Assembly (NCBI RefSeq): GCF_000478925.1
Contig: NZ_AP013072.1
Location: 1,652,501 to 1,716,500, forward strand
DNA: 64,000 bases
Reading direction: 5' to 3'
Source of the DNA: Streptococcus anginosus subsp. whileyi MAS624
Lineage (GTDB): Bacteria; Bacillota; Bacilli; Lactobacillales; Streptococcaceae
A program made the translations under genes and the position numbers. Below the pieces are notes generated by a model, which did not search any database, was not told the origin of the DNA, and was given only the letters and a program-made list of their open reading frames with translations. This document shows positions 56,043-64,000 of the stretch, piece by piece (the first letter of the stretch is position 1; each line of letters begins with the position of its first letter).

Positions 56043-57368
56043 TTCCTCTTCTTCTACTATTTCAGAAACTTCTACTTTGAGCTTTGTCACACGTCCATTT
56101 TTTACCTTATCATTGGTTAAAATGAGCCTTTTGTCCTGACTTTCCACTTCATAACTCAAACGCTCTTTCACGTCGGGTATCGAGCCTACGCCCGTCAAAT
56201 AATAGCCCGCAATAGTGTCAACGTCATCACTCTCCAGTTCAACTTCAAAATACTCGTTAAAGTCATTTAAACTCATGGTTCCAAGGACAAAGTAAGTATG
56301 GTCAGAAACCTGATACACCTCTACTTCAGCCTTGTCTGTTTCATCATCTATCTCACCGACAATTTCTTCCAGTAAGTCTTCCAGCGTTACCAGACCAGAC
56401 ATACCACCATATTCATCTAACAATATCGCCATTTGATTTTGCGTATTCCGCAGCTCTGTCAGCAAATCATCCACGAAAATTGTTTCTGGCACAAAGAGCG
56501 GTTCCTGCAAAATTTTTCGTAGTACAATATTATCAAAACCATTAGTAAACGCCTCATTTAACAGACGTTTGGTGTGAATAAGTCCAATAACATTATCCTT
56601 GTCATCATCATAGACCGGAATCCGTGAAAAATTCTGCTTCAAGATGCTTTCGATAATTTCCTTGGTATCATCATTGATGTCCACCATAAACGCATCGGTA
56701 CGCGGCACCATTACCTCACGCGCCATCATCTCATCTAGTGAAAAAATCCCTTGCAGCATTTCAATTTCATCTGCATCCAGTGTTTCTTCACTATTGGTCA
56801 GCATATACTCAATCTCATCACGTGTCATTTTCTCATCTGCATCATCAAAAGTCATGGGAGTGATTCGACTGAGCAGATTGGTAGAGGCTGATAAAAGCCA
56901 AACAAAGGGACTGACAATTTTTCCCAAAAAGATGATAACTGGCGCTGTACGAACCGCTAGGGAATCCTTGAGGTTCAGAGCGATTCTCTTTGGATACAAT
57001 TCACCAAAAACAATCGAAATATAAGTCAAGATAGCAACAGATAAAAAGCTTGCAATGGCTCTTGCAGTCTCGGAATTTCCCATCCAAGAAGCAATTTCCT
57101 GACCGAGTGTATTAGCCAAACTAGCTCCTGATAAAATGGTAATCAATGTAATCCCAACTTGAATAGTGGATAAAAAGTGATTAGGATTTTCCAAGACTTT
57201 TAACAAGCGAATGTACTTCGCATCGCCTTCTTCAGCCTTTTGCTCTACACGAGCGCGGTTTAAAGACACCATAGCCATTTCGGCTGCTGAAAAAAAGGCG
57301 TTCAATAGCGTTAAAATCAGTAATAATAAAGCTTGCAGTAACAAGGTCTGACTGCTAGGGTCTTCCAT
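56028..57368 (-). CDS. CorC/HlyC-family transporter (CNNM, CBS and CorC_HlyC domains)
   Basis: 446 residues: an N-terminal DUF21/CNNM domain with four helices (NAFFSAAEMAMVSLNRARVEQ), two CBS repeats (MVPRTDAFMVDINDD; LLTELRNTQNQMAILLDEYGG) and a C-terminal CorC_HlyC domain (VGEIDDETDKAEVEVYQVSD). Relatives act in Mg2+ or Co2+ efflux. GAGGAG precedes the ATG. Cation specificity is inferred from family only. Confidence 0.9.
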   Translation of the reverse strand: MEDPSSQTLLLQALLLLILTLLNAFFSAAEMAMVSLNRARVEQKAEEGDAKYIRLLKVLENPNHFLSTIQVGITLITILSGASLANTLGQEIASWMGNSETARAIASFLSVAILTYISIVFGELYPKRIALNLKDSLAVRTAPVIIFLGKIVSPFVWLLSASTNLLSRITPMTFDDADEKMTRDEIEYMLTNSEETLDADEIEMLQGIFSLDEMMAREVMVPRTDAFMVDINDDTKEIIESILKQNFSRIPVYDDDKDNVIGLIHTKRLLNEAFTNGFDNIVLRKILQEPLFVPETIFVDDLLTELRNTQNQMAILLDEYGGMSGLVTLEDLLEEIVGEIDDETDKAEVEVYQVSDHTYFVLGTMSLNDFNEYFEVELESDDVDTIAGYYLTGVGSIPDVKERLSYEVESQDKRLILTNDKVKNGRVTKLKVEVSEIVEEEEEVEK

Positions 57369-57484
57369 GAATGTTCTCTCCTCATATATAAGTAATCTTA
57401 ATTATAGCATACTTTTTGACTTCTTGCACATGGAGTGTTAAAAAGAAAGTTTGAAGGAAGATTGCAAAGAAGAAAATCGATTGT

Positions 57485-59134
57485 TTAGGCTTCTAAATTT
57501 TGCAGAACTGTTTCCAAGCGTGAAATTGCATCAACAGGAAGTGCCGTTTTAGGGTATTTTTGATTAAAGGCAAGCAAGAAGTTCAGCCGTACTTGCATTC
57601 TTTCTCTAAGTAATTGTTTGTAGCGAGCATCAAAATTCGGAATCGGATACCCTTCACATTCCATGTATTCAAAACCCTCCAATGGCCCAAATGGTTTAAA
57701 TTCTGCTTCTTCATCAACAATTTTTTCAATAATATTCAAGCTAACTTCTTTTGAAATTCCTTTTCCCATATAAAATCCAGTATTGATGATATAGCAGTCA
57801 ACACCAGATTCAAAGAGACTACGGAATTTCCGATAATCTTCCACCAAGGGATACACTCTAAATGGATTGGCATAAGGTTCAATGACTAAATCATCGTGCT
57901 TGCCAGCGACATTTTCAGCATTGGAACGCTTGGTCATCAAAGTACAGCCCATCGTAGAAGCCATCAGCGGATCGTTGATTTTGACTAACGGTGGGAGAGA
58001 ATCATCTTTCATAATCCAGAAAATGGCTTGGATAGGCTCATCAATTCGATCAACCCGATCTGGTGTTGCAAAGCGAGACTTGACTGTCCGACCATTTCCA
58101 TTTCGAATGTCCTCTGTCACCAATTTTTTTAGACCATTGTCATCCAGTGTCACACCACAATTCTGAACTGTTACAAAAAAATCCTGCTCCCTATGTCCAA
58201 TGGAATAGTCATTCGTTTTATCAAAATAGGACGGTTCCAGAGCAATGGAAGAGCCATCTTTGACAGAAATAATAAAGGCATCATCATGCAAAACCTTAAT
58301 ATAATATTTTCCATTATGTTTGGCATGTGTCAGTGTGGATTTCCCTGAGCCGGATAAACCAAAGAAGGAGGCTACATAGTCTTTCTTTTCAGCCTCTTCT
58401 TGTTTAAAGATTTTCAAGCCACCGTGACAAGCTACATATCCATTTCTAGCAGCGGTTGCCCAAGCTAAGGTTAAAGTCGCTTTTTTCAACTCACCAAAGT
58501 AATTTAAACCCAAAATAATGACACAATTGTGCTGAGTATCAAAATATACCAATCCTTCAGGATAATCTGGATGCTTCCATTTGGGATCGAAAAAAATAAA
58601 TATGTCATTTTCATCGTACTTTTTAGAAACTCTCAAACGATTTTTAAACTCTTCATCCAAAATTTGAAAGTTTAAAAGCCAAGAATACAGGTTGTTAATT
58701 TCATCTTCAGGAACCATGAGATGAGCACAAGCCATAAAGGCTTCATCTAGCCCTACAACTGCATCTGCCTTATAAAATTTTCGATGATGAGCTTGATAAA
58801 TTGCACTGCGTACTATTGAAAGCAGCTTCTCATCTTCCTCACTGTCTCTACCAAAAATCCGTCGAGCTTTAGCCGTTCGACCAACAACTGCGCCAGAATT
58901 CGTTAATAAAACGCGAGCATAAGAAGGCAAGCCCAATTCCTTTGTATGAATGACAGGCATATCTAAGACAACTGTCCCAGCAGCTGCGGAAGCCAATTGA
59001 TAAGCTTCTTCCACTGTTTTTATTGCAACAACCTGATTTTCATAAAAAGCTGTTTCAATGATTGCCTTCAAAGGAGAGAAATAAGAAGAATTTTTTCTTA
59101 TTTCCTGCGGAGAATATTTACGACGTGTTACCAT
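57485..59134 (-). CDS. Divergent ATP-type phosphoenolpyruvate carboxykinase
   Basis: 549 residues. FFGLSGSGKSTLTH (P-loop) and HDDAF (metal Asp) match kinase motifs 1a and 2 of ATP-PEPCK; NYFGELKKA corresponds to YMGEMKKG with its paired Lys, VACHGGLK keeps the metal His, and IFWIMKDDSLPPLVKI matches the FLTADAFGVLPP region. The usual RVFCAD-type and FTSK-AGTE adenine motifs are changed (MGCTLMTKRSNAENVAG). Most streptococci lack PEPCK, so its role (anaplerosis or gluconeogenesis) is uncertain. GGAGG precedes the ATG. Confidence 0.78.
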   Translation of the reverse strand: MVTRRKYSPQEIRKNSSYFSPLKAIIETAFYENQVVAIKTVEEAYQLASAAAGTVVLDMPVIHTKELGLPSYARVLLTNSGAVVGRTAKARRIFGRDSEEDEKLLSIVRSAIYQAHHRKFYKADAVVGLDEAFMACAHLMVPEDEINNLYSWLLNFQILDEEFKNRLRVSKKYDENDIFIFFDPKWKHPDYPEGLVYFDTQHNCVIILGLNYFGELKKATLTLAWATAARNGYVACHGGLKIFKQEEAEKKDYVASFFGLSGSGKSTLTHAKHNGKYYIKVLHDDAFIISVKDGSSIALEPSYFDKTNDYSIGHREQDFFVTVQNCGVTLDDNGLKKLVTEDIRNGNGRTVKSRFATPDRVDRIDEPIQAIFWIMKDDSLPPLVKINDPLMASTMGCTLMTKRSNAENVAGKHDDLVIEPYANPFRVYPLVEDYRKFRSLFESGVDCYIINTGFYMGKGISKEVSLNIIEKIVDEEAEFKPFGPLEGFEYMECEGYPIPNFDARYKQLLRERMQVRLNFLLAFNQKYPKTALPVDAISRLETVLQNLEA

Positions 59135-59190
59135 AAGTGTACCTCCTCTATCTTATTAGTTCTATTTTAGCATAAAAATACACTTATGGT
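59130..59190 (-). promoter_or_regulatory. PEPCK-like gene promoter flanked by a 12-bp inverted repeat
   Basis: ACCATAAGTGTA (59130-59141) covers the start codon and borders the GGAGG; its exact complement TACACTTATGGT lies at 59179-59190, about -22 to -33 of a TGCTAAAAT extended -10 (59164-59172). The pair may be a split operator. Confidence 0.5.
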
Positions 59191-59217
59191 TTTAATAAAA
59201 CGTATTAGAAAGAAAAA

Positions 59218-59269
59218 GGAGTGGAATTCCAAACTAAATTTTTGTTGCATTTAGTTTGCTTCCACTTCC
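59218..59269 (-). terminator. Large imperfect hairpin between the AI-2E and PEPCK genes
   Basis: GGAGTGGAA and AAACTAAA pair with TTTAGTTT and TTCCACTTCC around a short loop. It lies about 90 bases past the AI-2E gene stop and resembles the dispersed repeat hairpins in layout. Confidence 0.5.
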
Positions 59270-59357
59270 CTATATTCATCATTCTAAAACATTAAGACAC
59301 AGTCCTTCTGAATGTCTATTCATCTTTCAGATTTTGAATTTATTCATCATCCCATTC

Positions 59358-60482
59358 TTATTTATTAATAATTCCGTACTCCTCATTTTTCTTTTGCTCC
59401 TGTGCAGCTCGATGATTATCATATAAATTCGCTAGGAATTTTGCAATTTCTTTCAAAATAGAATAAATTGGAATCGCTACAATCATCCCAACAATCCCAT
59501 AAATATTACTTGACAAAAGCAAGAGAACCATAATGGTAATTGGATGCACCTTCATCACGCCACCTACAATCCGTGGATAGAGAATATTTCCGTCAATTTG
59601 CTGCACAATTAACATATATATAACTGCGATCACCATTTTTTTTGGATCGGCAATCAGATAAGTGATAATCATCGGAATCAACCCAATGCTTGGACCCACA
59701 TAAGGAATAAGATTAGCAATCATAGAAAAAATAGCAAATATCAAAGCATATTTCAGACCAATAACACTATAGCCAATGAAAGCCAACGTTCCAATAATAA
59801 ACGCATCAATCGAAATCCCACTAATATACCGAGCAATCGTTGCATTAAGATTGGTCAATAATTTCGTGATGTTGAGCTTATCCCGCTTCAAAACAGTTCT
59901 TTCCAACATGGGCAGTAATTTATCCCCGTCAATTAAGAAATAGACCAAAAAGATCGGCGTCATGATGAGAATCAAAAATGTATTCACTACTGCTGAAACG
60001 ACACTCCCCAGACTATTGGTGACACTATTTAAAATATTTTGCAAAATATCCACATAAGACAAATTTAACTGCTTAATAATAGACTGGATATTCAGATTTT
60101 TAAAGAGAGAGTGCTGCGATAGCTGGTTAATCCAATTTTGCAATTCTCCATAAACATTTTGACTAGAAGAAATCAAACTTGTCAACTGCGTAATCAAAAT
60201 AGGTAGCAGATAAATAATGCCCAGAGCAATAATCCCAAACAAGAGAACCAAGGTAATCAAAATTCCAAAAATCCTCTTAATTTTCAGCTCTTTCTCCAGG
60301 AATTTCACTAAAGGATTCGTCACATAGTACAAAAATCCCGCAATTAGAAAAGGAATTAAAACCGTATTTAAAACGCTCACAAAAGGGGAAATCAAGCCGT
60401 CCATTTGCCGCCAGATAAAAAAGATAATGGTTAGTAGTAAGACTTCTGTTGTCCAAAAAAATAACTTATTTTTATGAAACAT
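59358..60482 (-). CDS. AI-2E family transporter
   Basis: 374 residues with about eight helices and the family's central block (FVGPSIGL-like NLIPYVGPSIGLIPMIITYL) and PRIVGGVMKVHPI loop. Family members are named for AI-2 export but several are Na+/H+ antiporters or of unknown substrate. GGAGGAACAGT precedes the ATG. Monocistronic. Confidence 0.88.
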   Translation of the reverse strand: MFHKNKLFFWTTEVLLLTIIFFIWRQMDGLISPFVSVLNTVLIPFLIAGFLYYVTNPLVKFLEKELKIKRIFGILITLVLLFGIIALGIIYLLPILITQLTSLISSSQNVYGELQNWINQLSQHSLFKNLNIQSIIKQLNLSYVDILQNILNSVTNSLGSVVSAVVNTFLILIMTPIFLVYFLIDGDKLLPMLERTVLKRDKLNITKLLTNLNATIARYISGISIDAFIIGTLAFIGYSVIGLKYALIFAIFSMIANLIPYVGPSIGLIPMIITYLIADPKKMVIAVIYMLIVQQIDGNILYPRIVGGVMKVHPITIMVLLLLSSNIYGIVGMIVAIPIYSILKEIAKFLANLYDNHRAAQEQKKNEEYGIINK

Positions 60483-60606
60483 ACTGTTCCTCCTATCAGC
60501 TATTCTATCATATTTTCCACTAAAATAGAGTGCTTTTCTTAAAATGGCTTAAATTATTTTAGGAACAGACTCTTTCGTTTCCCACTATCAAAATTTATTT
60601 TTCCAT

Positions 60607-61044
60607 TTATTTTCGTTTGTAAACCATTTTCACATGTACTCGTGATTCTAGGATAAAGGGTTCGCTGATACCTTCAAATCCAAATTTCTCATACAAGCCC
60701 ATCACCTGCTCTTGCGCCTCTATGTGAATCTCTTTTTCAGGCCATTTTTCAGCACAAGTCTCCATAATAGCTTGGACCAACTTACGACCAAGCCCTTAAC
60801 CGCGAGTAGAAGCCGCTGTTACGACACGTCCAAAATGAATAGTAGTACCCGTTTCAAATACTCTCGCATAAGCGTCTACCTCGCCGGCTTCATTTTCATG
60901 AAAAATATGGATAGCCTCTAAATCGTGCTCGTCCAAATCATTATAAACACTATTTTGCTCTACGACAAATGTTTCCAAACGTAATTTCAAGCATTTATAA
61001 AATTCTAAGGTGGTTAATTCCTCAAATGTCTTTTTATACCACAT
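60607..61044 (-). pseudogene. ElaA-like GNAT acetyltransferase with an in-frame stop
   Basis: Starting MWYKKTFEELTTLEFYK at 61044, the frame reads an ElaA-type GNAT (LRLETFVVEQNSVYNDLDEHD; FGRVVTAASTRG) until a TAA at 60796-60798 in the acetyl-CoA loop, then resumes in the same frame with GLGRKLVQAIMETCAEKWPE and runs to a TAA at 60607. One base change in a Lys or Glu codon would explain it. The product lacks the second half of the fold. A sequencing error cannot be excluded. Confidence 0.8.
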
Positions 61045-61063
61045 ACTTGTTTTCCCTTCTTCT

Positions 61064-61089
61064 TTATTATATAATAATTGTAAATGCAA
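61064..61089. promoter_or_regulatory. Palindromes between ElaA and MarR genes
   Basis: TTATTATATAATAA (61064-61077) is a perfect 14-bp palindrome, followed at once by TTGTAAATGCAA (61078-61089), one change from the palindrome TTGCATTTGCAA seen past the marR gene at 61543-61554. A divergent MarR regulator usually binds such sites in the shared gap. Confidence 0.5.
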
Positions 61090-61134
61090 CTATAAAAGGA
61101 GCCTTTTATAGATTATCGTCATCTCTTTCGTCAA

Positions 61135-61521
61135 ATGGGCATAATTTCTCGCCAAGCCATGATGAATATGAATCATGAAGCCAGCCAATACAACCTAGAT
61201 AATAATCTTTTTCTTATCCTTATTCGCATTGTTGAGCATGAAGGACTGAATCAATCTCAACTTTCTCATATGGTAAAAATTGATAAAACAACACTTAGTC
61301 GCTCCCTTAGAAAACTAGAGGAAAAAGGATTTATCACAAAGAAAGTCAACTCTCAAAATAAGAAGTTTAAAGAGCTTTTCCCTACGACGAAGGCTTTGCA
61401 AATCTACGACCGATTGATTGGATTTGAAACGACCTACATCCAGTCTGTCATGAAAGCTCTGACTTCCTCTGAACTCTTTCAATTAGAAGTCATCCTCAAT
61501 AAAATAGAAAATGCTCAATGA
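61135..61521 (+). CDS. MarR-family transcriptional regulator
   Basis: 128 residues from the first ATG: winged helix LNQSQLSHMVKIDKTTLSRSLRKLEEKGFI and wing KKVNSQNKKFKELFPTTK. The frame stays open upstream, and a perfect AAGGAG (61096-61101) points not at this ATG but at an ATA codon at 61108-61110 that would add DYRHLFRQ; homologues commonly start there with Met. So the true start is either this unguided ATG or a mutated codon. It diverges from the broken ElaA gene. Confidence 0.82.
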   Translation: MGIISRQAMMNMNHEASQYNLDNNLFLILIRIVEHEGLNQSQLSHMVKIDKTTLSRSLRKLEEKGFITKKVNSQNKKFKELFPTTKALQIYDRLIGFETTYIQSVMKALTSSELFQLEVILNKIENAQ

Positions 61522-61575
61522 AATCAGTATAGCACACATTGGTTGCATTTGCAACTTTGAAATTAAAAAAATGAA

Positions 61576-61751
61576 GAGGCTGGGAGAAAAGTCCTTAACC
61601 TCGTCAGATTTTTCTGAGTTTCTTGCAAGTCGCAGTGGTTGAGTGGGTTCTATGTGGTTGATAAATCAACCTTTACAGCCCTACTCAACTGTGCGGGGGT
61701 GGGACAACAAAATCAAATTTCTTCGAAATTACCGATTTTTGTCCCACTCCC
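61576..61751 (+). repeat. Dispersed composite intergenic repeat
   Basis: Begins GGCTGGGAGAAAAGTCC, has TCGCAGTGGTTG near 61631-61642, then CAACTGTGCGGGGGTGGGAC and ends with the hairpin 61695-61751 (GGTGGGAC...AAAATC / GATTTTTGTCCCACT). The same modules appear in reverse at 3224-3395. It fills the gap between the MarR gene and ileS and probably terminates the MarR transcript. Confidence 0.65.
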
Positions 61752-61757
61752 TTTTGA

Positions 61758-64000
61758 TTATTTTGTTTCAAATCCTTCTGCAACTGCTTGCGCAAAATGT
61801 TCTTCAACGATTTCTGCGCAGTGGTCACAAACAATTGCATGATAGCTACATTCTTTGACTGTTTCATCTACCCGACGGCAACGTTCACAAACTTGTCCCT
61901 CTGCATGCTCAACTGTAAAAGCTACATCCTCGAAAGCAATAGCTTTTTCAGGAGCTTCCCCGTCTGCGATTGTTAATTTAGAGACAATGAGAAGTTGCGC
62001 AACGTCGCTATTAACCGCTTCAAGCAATGTTCTCACTACTTCATTTGGATAAACCGTTAAGTGAGCTTCCAAGGATTTTCCAATAACCTTTTCATTACGT
62101 GCTTCTTCCAAAGCTTTTTGAGCTTGACTGCGGAAGTGCATAAAGGCTGTCCAAGTATCCAACAGTTCTTCCTCATTAAGGAAAGTCTGCGCATCTGGCA
62201 ATTCCGCTAACTGAACAAATTCTTCTGGCTCATGTTCTAAATAAGACCAGATTTCTTCTGCTGTATGTGGAAGAATTGGGGTCAACAATTTTGTAATGTT
62301 TACTAAAATATCGTAAAAGACGGTCTGCATTTGACGGCGTTCCAATGATTTAGCTGCTTCAATATAGACAACATCTTTTGCAAAATCAAGATAGAAAGCT
62401 GATAAATCAACTGTCACAAAGTTTACAATCGCTTTGTAAATATCCAAAAATTCAAAGTTGGCATAAGCCTCACGAATCGTCTTGACAAGTTGGTTAAAGC
62501 GAACAGTCATGTACTTATCAACAGAGCGAAGGTCATCATAAGCAACAGCGTCTTCTTTCGGATTAAAATCAGAAGTATTAGCAATCAAGAAACGCAGGGT
62601 GTTACGGATTTTTCGGTAGGTTTCAGACACTTGACCAAGAATATCCATAGAGATACGCACATCGTTGCTAGAATCCACACTCGTCACCCAAAGGCGCAAG
62701 ATTTCAGCTCCAAATTGTCTTTCAACATCACTTGGAGCAATGGTGTTGCCGAGAGACTTAGACATCTTCTCGCCTTTGCCGTCCAAAGCAAACCCTTGTG
62801 AAAGGATTTGTTTATAAGGAGCCACTCCATGATTTGCAACAGAAGTAATCATAGAGGAGTTAAACCAGCCACGATATTGGTCAGAACCTTCAAGATAAAG
62901 GTCAGCAGGATAAGTCAATTCAGGACGATTGACCACCACACCATTCCAAGAAGAACCAGAATCAAACCACACGTCCATGATGTCCGTTTCTTTAGTGAAT
63001 GTACCATTTGGTGACTCTGGATGAGTAAATCCTTCTGGAAGCAAATCTTTCGCTTCTCGTTGCCACCAAATGATAGAGCCATGTTCCGTAAAGAGCTCAG
63101 CCACATGCTCAATTGTTTGCTCTGTCATAATCGGTGTGCCGTCCTCCGCATAGAAGATTGGAAGTGGCACTCCCCAAGCCCGCTGACGCGAAATGACCCA
63201 ATCTCCACGGTCACGGATCATATTGTAAAGACGAACTTTACCCCATTCAGAGTGGAACTTCACTTTTTCAATCTCATCAAGAATTTCCTGACGGAATTTT
63301 GAAACTGAAGCAAACCATTGCGGTACCGCACGCCAAATTATTGGCTTTTTCGTCCGCCAGTCAAATGGGTAGGAGTGAGAAATTTCTTCTTGCGCAAGGA
63401 GAAGTTGACCTAACTTTTCAATTACTGTAGGAACTACCTTGTCATAAAATTGCCCTGCAAAATCTGGGCCAGCATTTTCCATCATGATACCACGTTCATT
63501 AACTGTAACGGCTACTTCTAAGCCATTTGCAATCCCAACATTGTAGTCGTCCTCACCAAAACCAGGAGCTGTATGGACAATCCCTGTACCTGAATCTAGT
63601 GTAACGTGGTCACCAAGAATCACCAATTCATCTACTTCCTCATCCCACGGGTGCTCTGTCACGATATGGTTCAGTTCAGCACCGCGATGAGTTGCCAAGA
63701 CCTCCACATCTTCCCAACCAAATTTTTCAGACAAGCTATTGAGCAGATCAGCAGCAACGACAAATTTACGACTTTCCCCAGCGGGCTTTACCACAACATA
63801 ATCAAAGTCCGCACCTACTGTCAAACCACGAGAAGCCGTAATAGTAAATGGTGTTGTCGTCCAAACTACAATATAAGTATCTGTATCTAGCACATTTTTG
63901 CCGTCTTTTACCTTATTTGCATAGTAAAGAGAGGTTGAAACCAAATCATGATACTCAATTTCTGCCTCTGCAAGAGCTGATTCAGATGACCATGACCAAT
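61758..64000 (-). CDS. ileS: Isoleucyl-tRNA synthetase, 3' part (5' end beyond the window)
   Basis: About 747 C-terminal residues; the frame is open to the right edge. Visible are the editing domain ([32 protein letters not shown]), [29 protein letters not shown], the anticodon-binding domain and the C-terminal zinc finger [11 protein letters not shown]...[12 protein letters not shown]. The HIGH-motif half lies outside. Charges tRNA-Ile. Confidence 0.96.
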   Translation of the reverse strand, partial: WSWSSESALAEAEIEYHDLVSTSLYYANKVKDGKNVLDTDTYIVVWTTTPFTITASRGLTVGADFDYVVVKPAGESRKFVVAADLLNSLSEKFGWEDVEVLATHRGAELNHIVTEHPWDEEVDELVILGDHVTLDSGTGIVHTAPGFGEDDYNVGIANGLEVAVTVNERGIMMENAGPDFAGQFYDKVVPTVIEKLGQLLLAQEEISHSYPFDWRTKKPIIWRAVPQWFASVSKFRQEILDEIEKVKFHSEWGKVRLYNMIRDRGDWVISRQRAWGVPLPIFYAEDGTPIMTEQTIEHVAELFTEHGSIIWWQREAKDLLPEGFTHPESPNGTFTKETDIMDVWFDSGSSWNGVVVNRPELTYPADLYLEGSDQYRGWFNSSMITSVANHGVAPYKQILSQGFALDGKGEKMSKSLGNTIAPSDVERQFGAEILRLWVTSVDSSNDVRISMDILGQVSETYRKIRNTLRFLIANTSDFNPKEDAVAYDDLRSVDKYMTVRFNQLVKTIREAYANFEFLDIYKAIVNFVTVDLSAFYLDFAKDVVYIEAAKSLERRQMQTVFYDILVNITKLLTPILPHTAEEIWSYLEHEPEEFVQLAELPDAQTFLNEEELLDTWTAFMHFRSQAQKALEEARNEKVIGKSLEAHLTVYPNEVVRTLLEAVNSDVAQLLIVSKLTIADGEAPEKAIAFEDVAFTVEHAEGQVCERCRRVDETVKECSYHAIVCDHCAEIVEEHFAQAVAEGFETK

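Overview
The window is a chromosomal segment of a low-GC Gram-positive coccus, almost certainly a viridans/oral Streptococcus. Supporting marks are the trehalose PTS block (treR-treP-treA), an LPXTG wall-anchored nuclease, streptococcal gene orders (tmk-holB-yabA-rsmI; upp-clpP-ylbG-livJHMGF; murJ/murE next to ppaC), strong AAGGAGG-type ribosome sites, and streptococcal operator motifs (CtsR, CodY, MET-box, cre). I cannot fix the species from sequence alone; the divergent PEP carboxykinase, the cystathionine synthase/C-S lyase pair and the wall nuclease fit the sanguinis/anginosus side of the genus.

Layout. 1-3.2 kb: a cold-shock gene, then a minus-strand group (RpiB-like protein, two GNAT acetyltransferases, an NSR-like S41 peptidase). 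3.4-10.5 kb: an amino-acid permease and a BceAB-type peptide-resistance transporter, a TraX-like membrane protein and a BceRS-type two-component system. With the NSR-like peptidase this looks like a lantibiotic/antimicrobial-peptide defence locus, and two BceR-type boxes lie in it. 10.5-14.8 kb: a DUF2974 lipase-like gene, an eight-copy 41-bp tandem array, metG and a SemiSWEET sugar transporter. 15-18.2 kb: a DUF421/DUF3290 pair and a CPBP-SdpR-SdpI operon behind a near-perfect operator. 18.3-20 kb: a decayed IS1182 copy. 20-27.8 kb: DNA repair and replication genes (exoA, nth, ogt, holB, tmk, yabA, rsmI) and YitT and CBS/ACT genes. 27.9-35.6 kb: the branched-chain amino-acid ABC transporter under a CodY-type promoter, an intact IS30 insertion, ylbG, clpP under CtsR, and upp. 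35.7-42.9 kb: mgtA behind an M-box riboswitch plus a 31-codon leader ORF, sulfur amino-acid genes under a MET-box, and the lipid II flippase. 43-50.9 kb: murE, ppaC, pflA, a cell-wall nuclease and small membrane/hydrolase genes. 51-55.9 kb: the trehalose operon and its regulator. 56-64 kb: a CorC-like transporter, a PEPCK-like enzyme, an AI-2E family permease, a broken ElaA acetyltransferase beside a MarR regulator, and the 3' part of ileS.

Throughout, convergent or terminal intergenic gaps carry copies of an imperfect-palindromic repeat ending in GTCCCACTCCC. The most unusual items are the mgtA leader (riboswitch, terminator and short acidic/proline-rich ORF in series), the 41-bp hairpin array, two apparently leaderless promoters with identical geometry (murE and a YiiX-like gene), and the IS30 copy whose inverted repeat supplies the stop codon of ylbG. 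No CRISPR array, rRNA, tRNA or prophage was seen.
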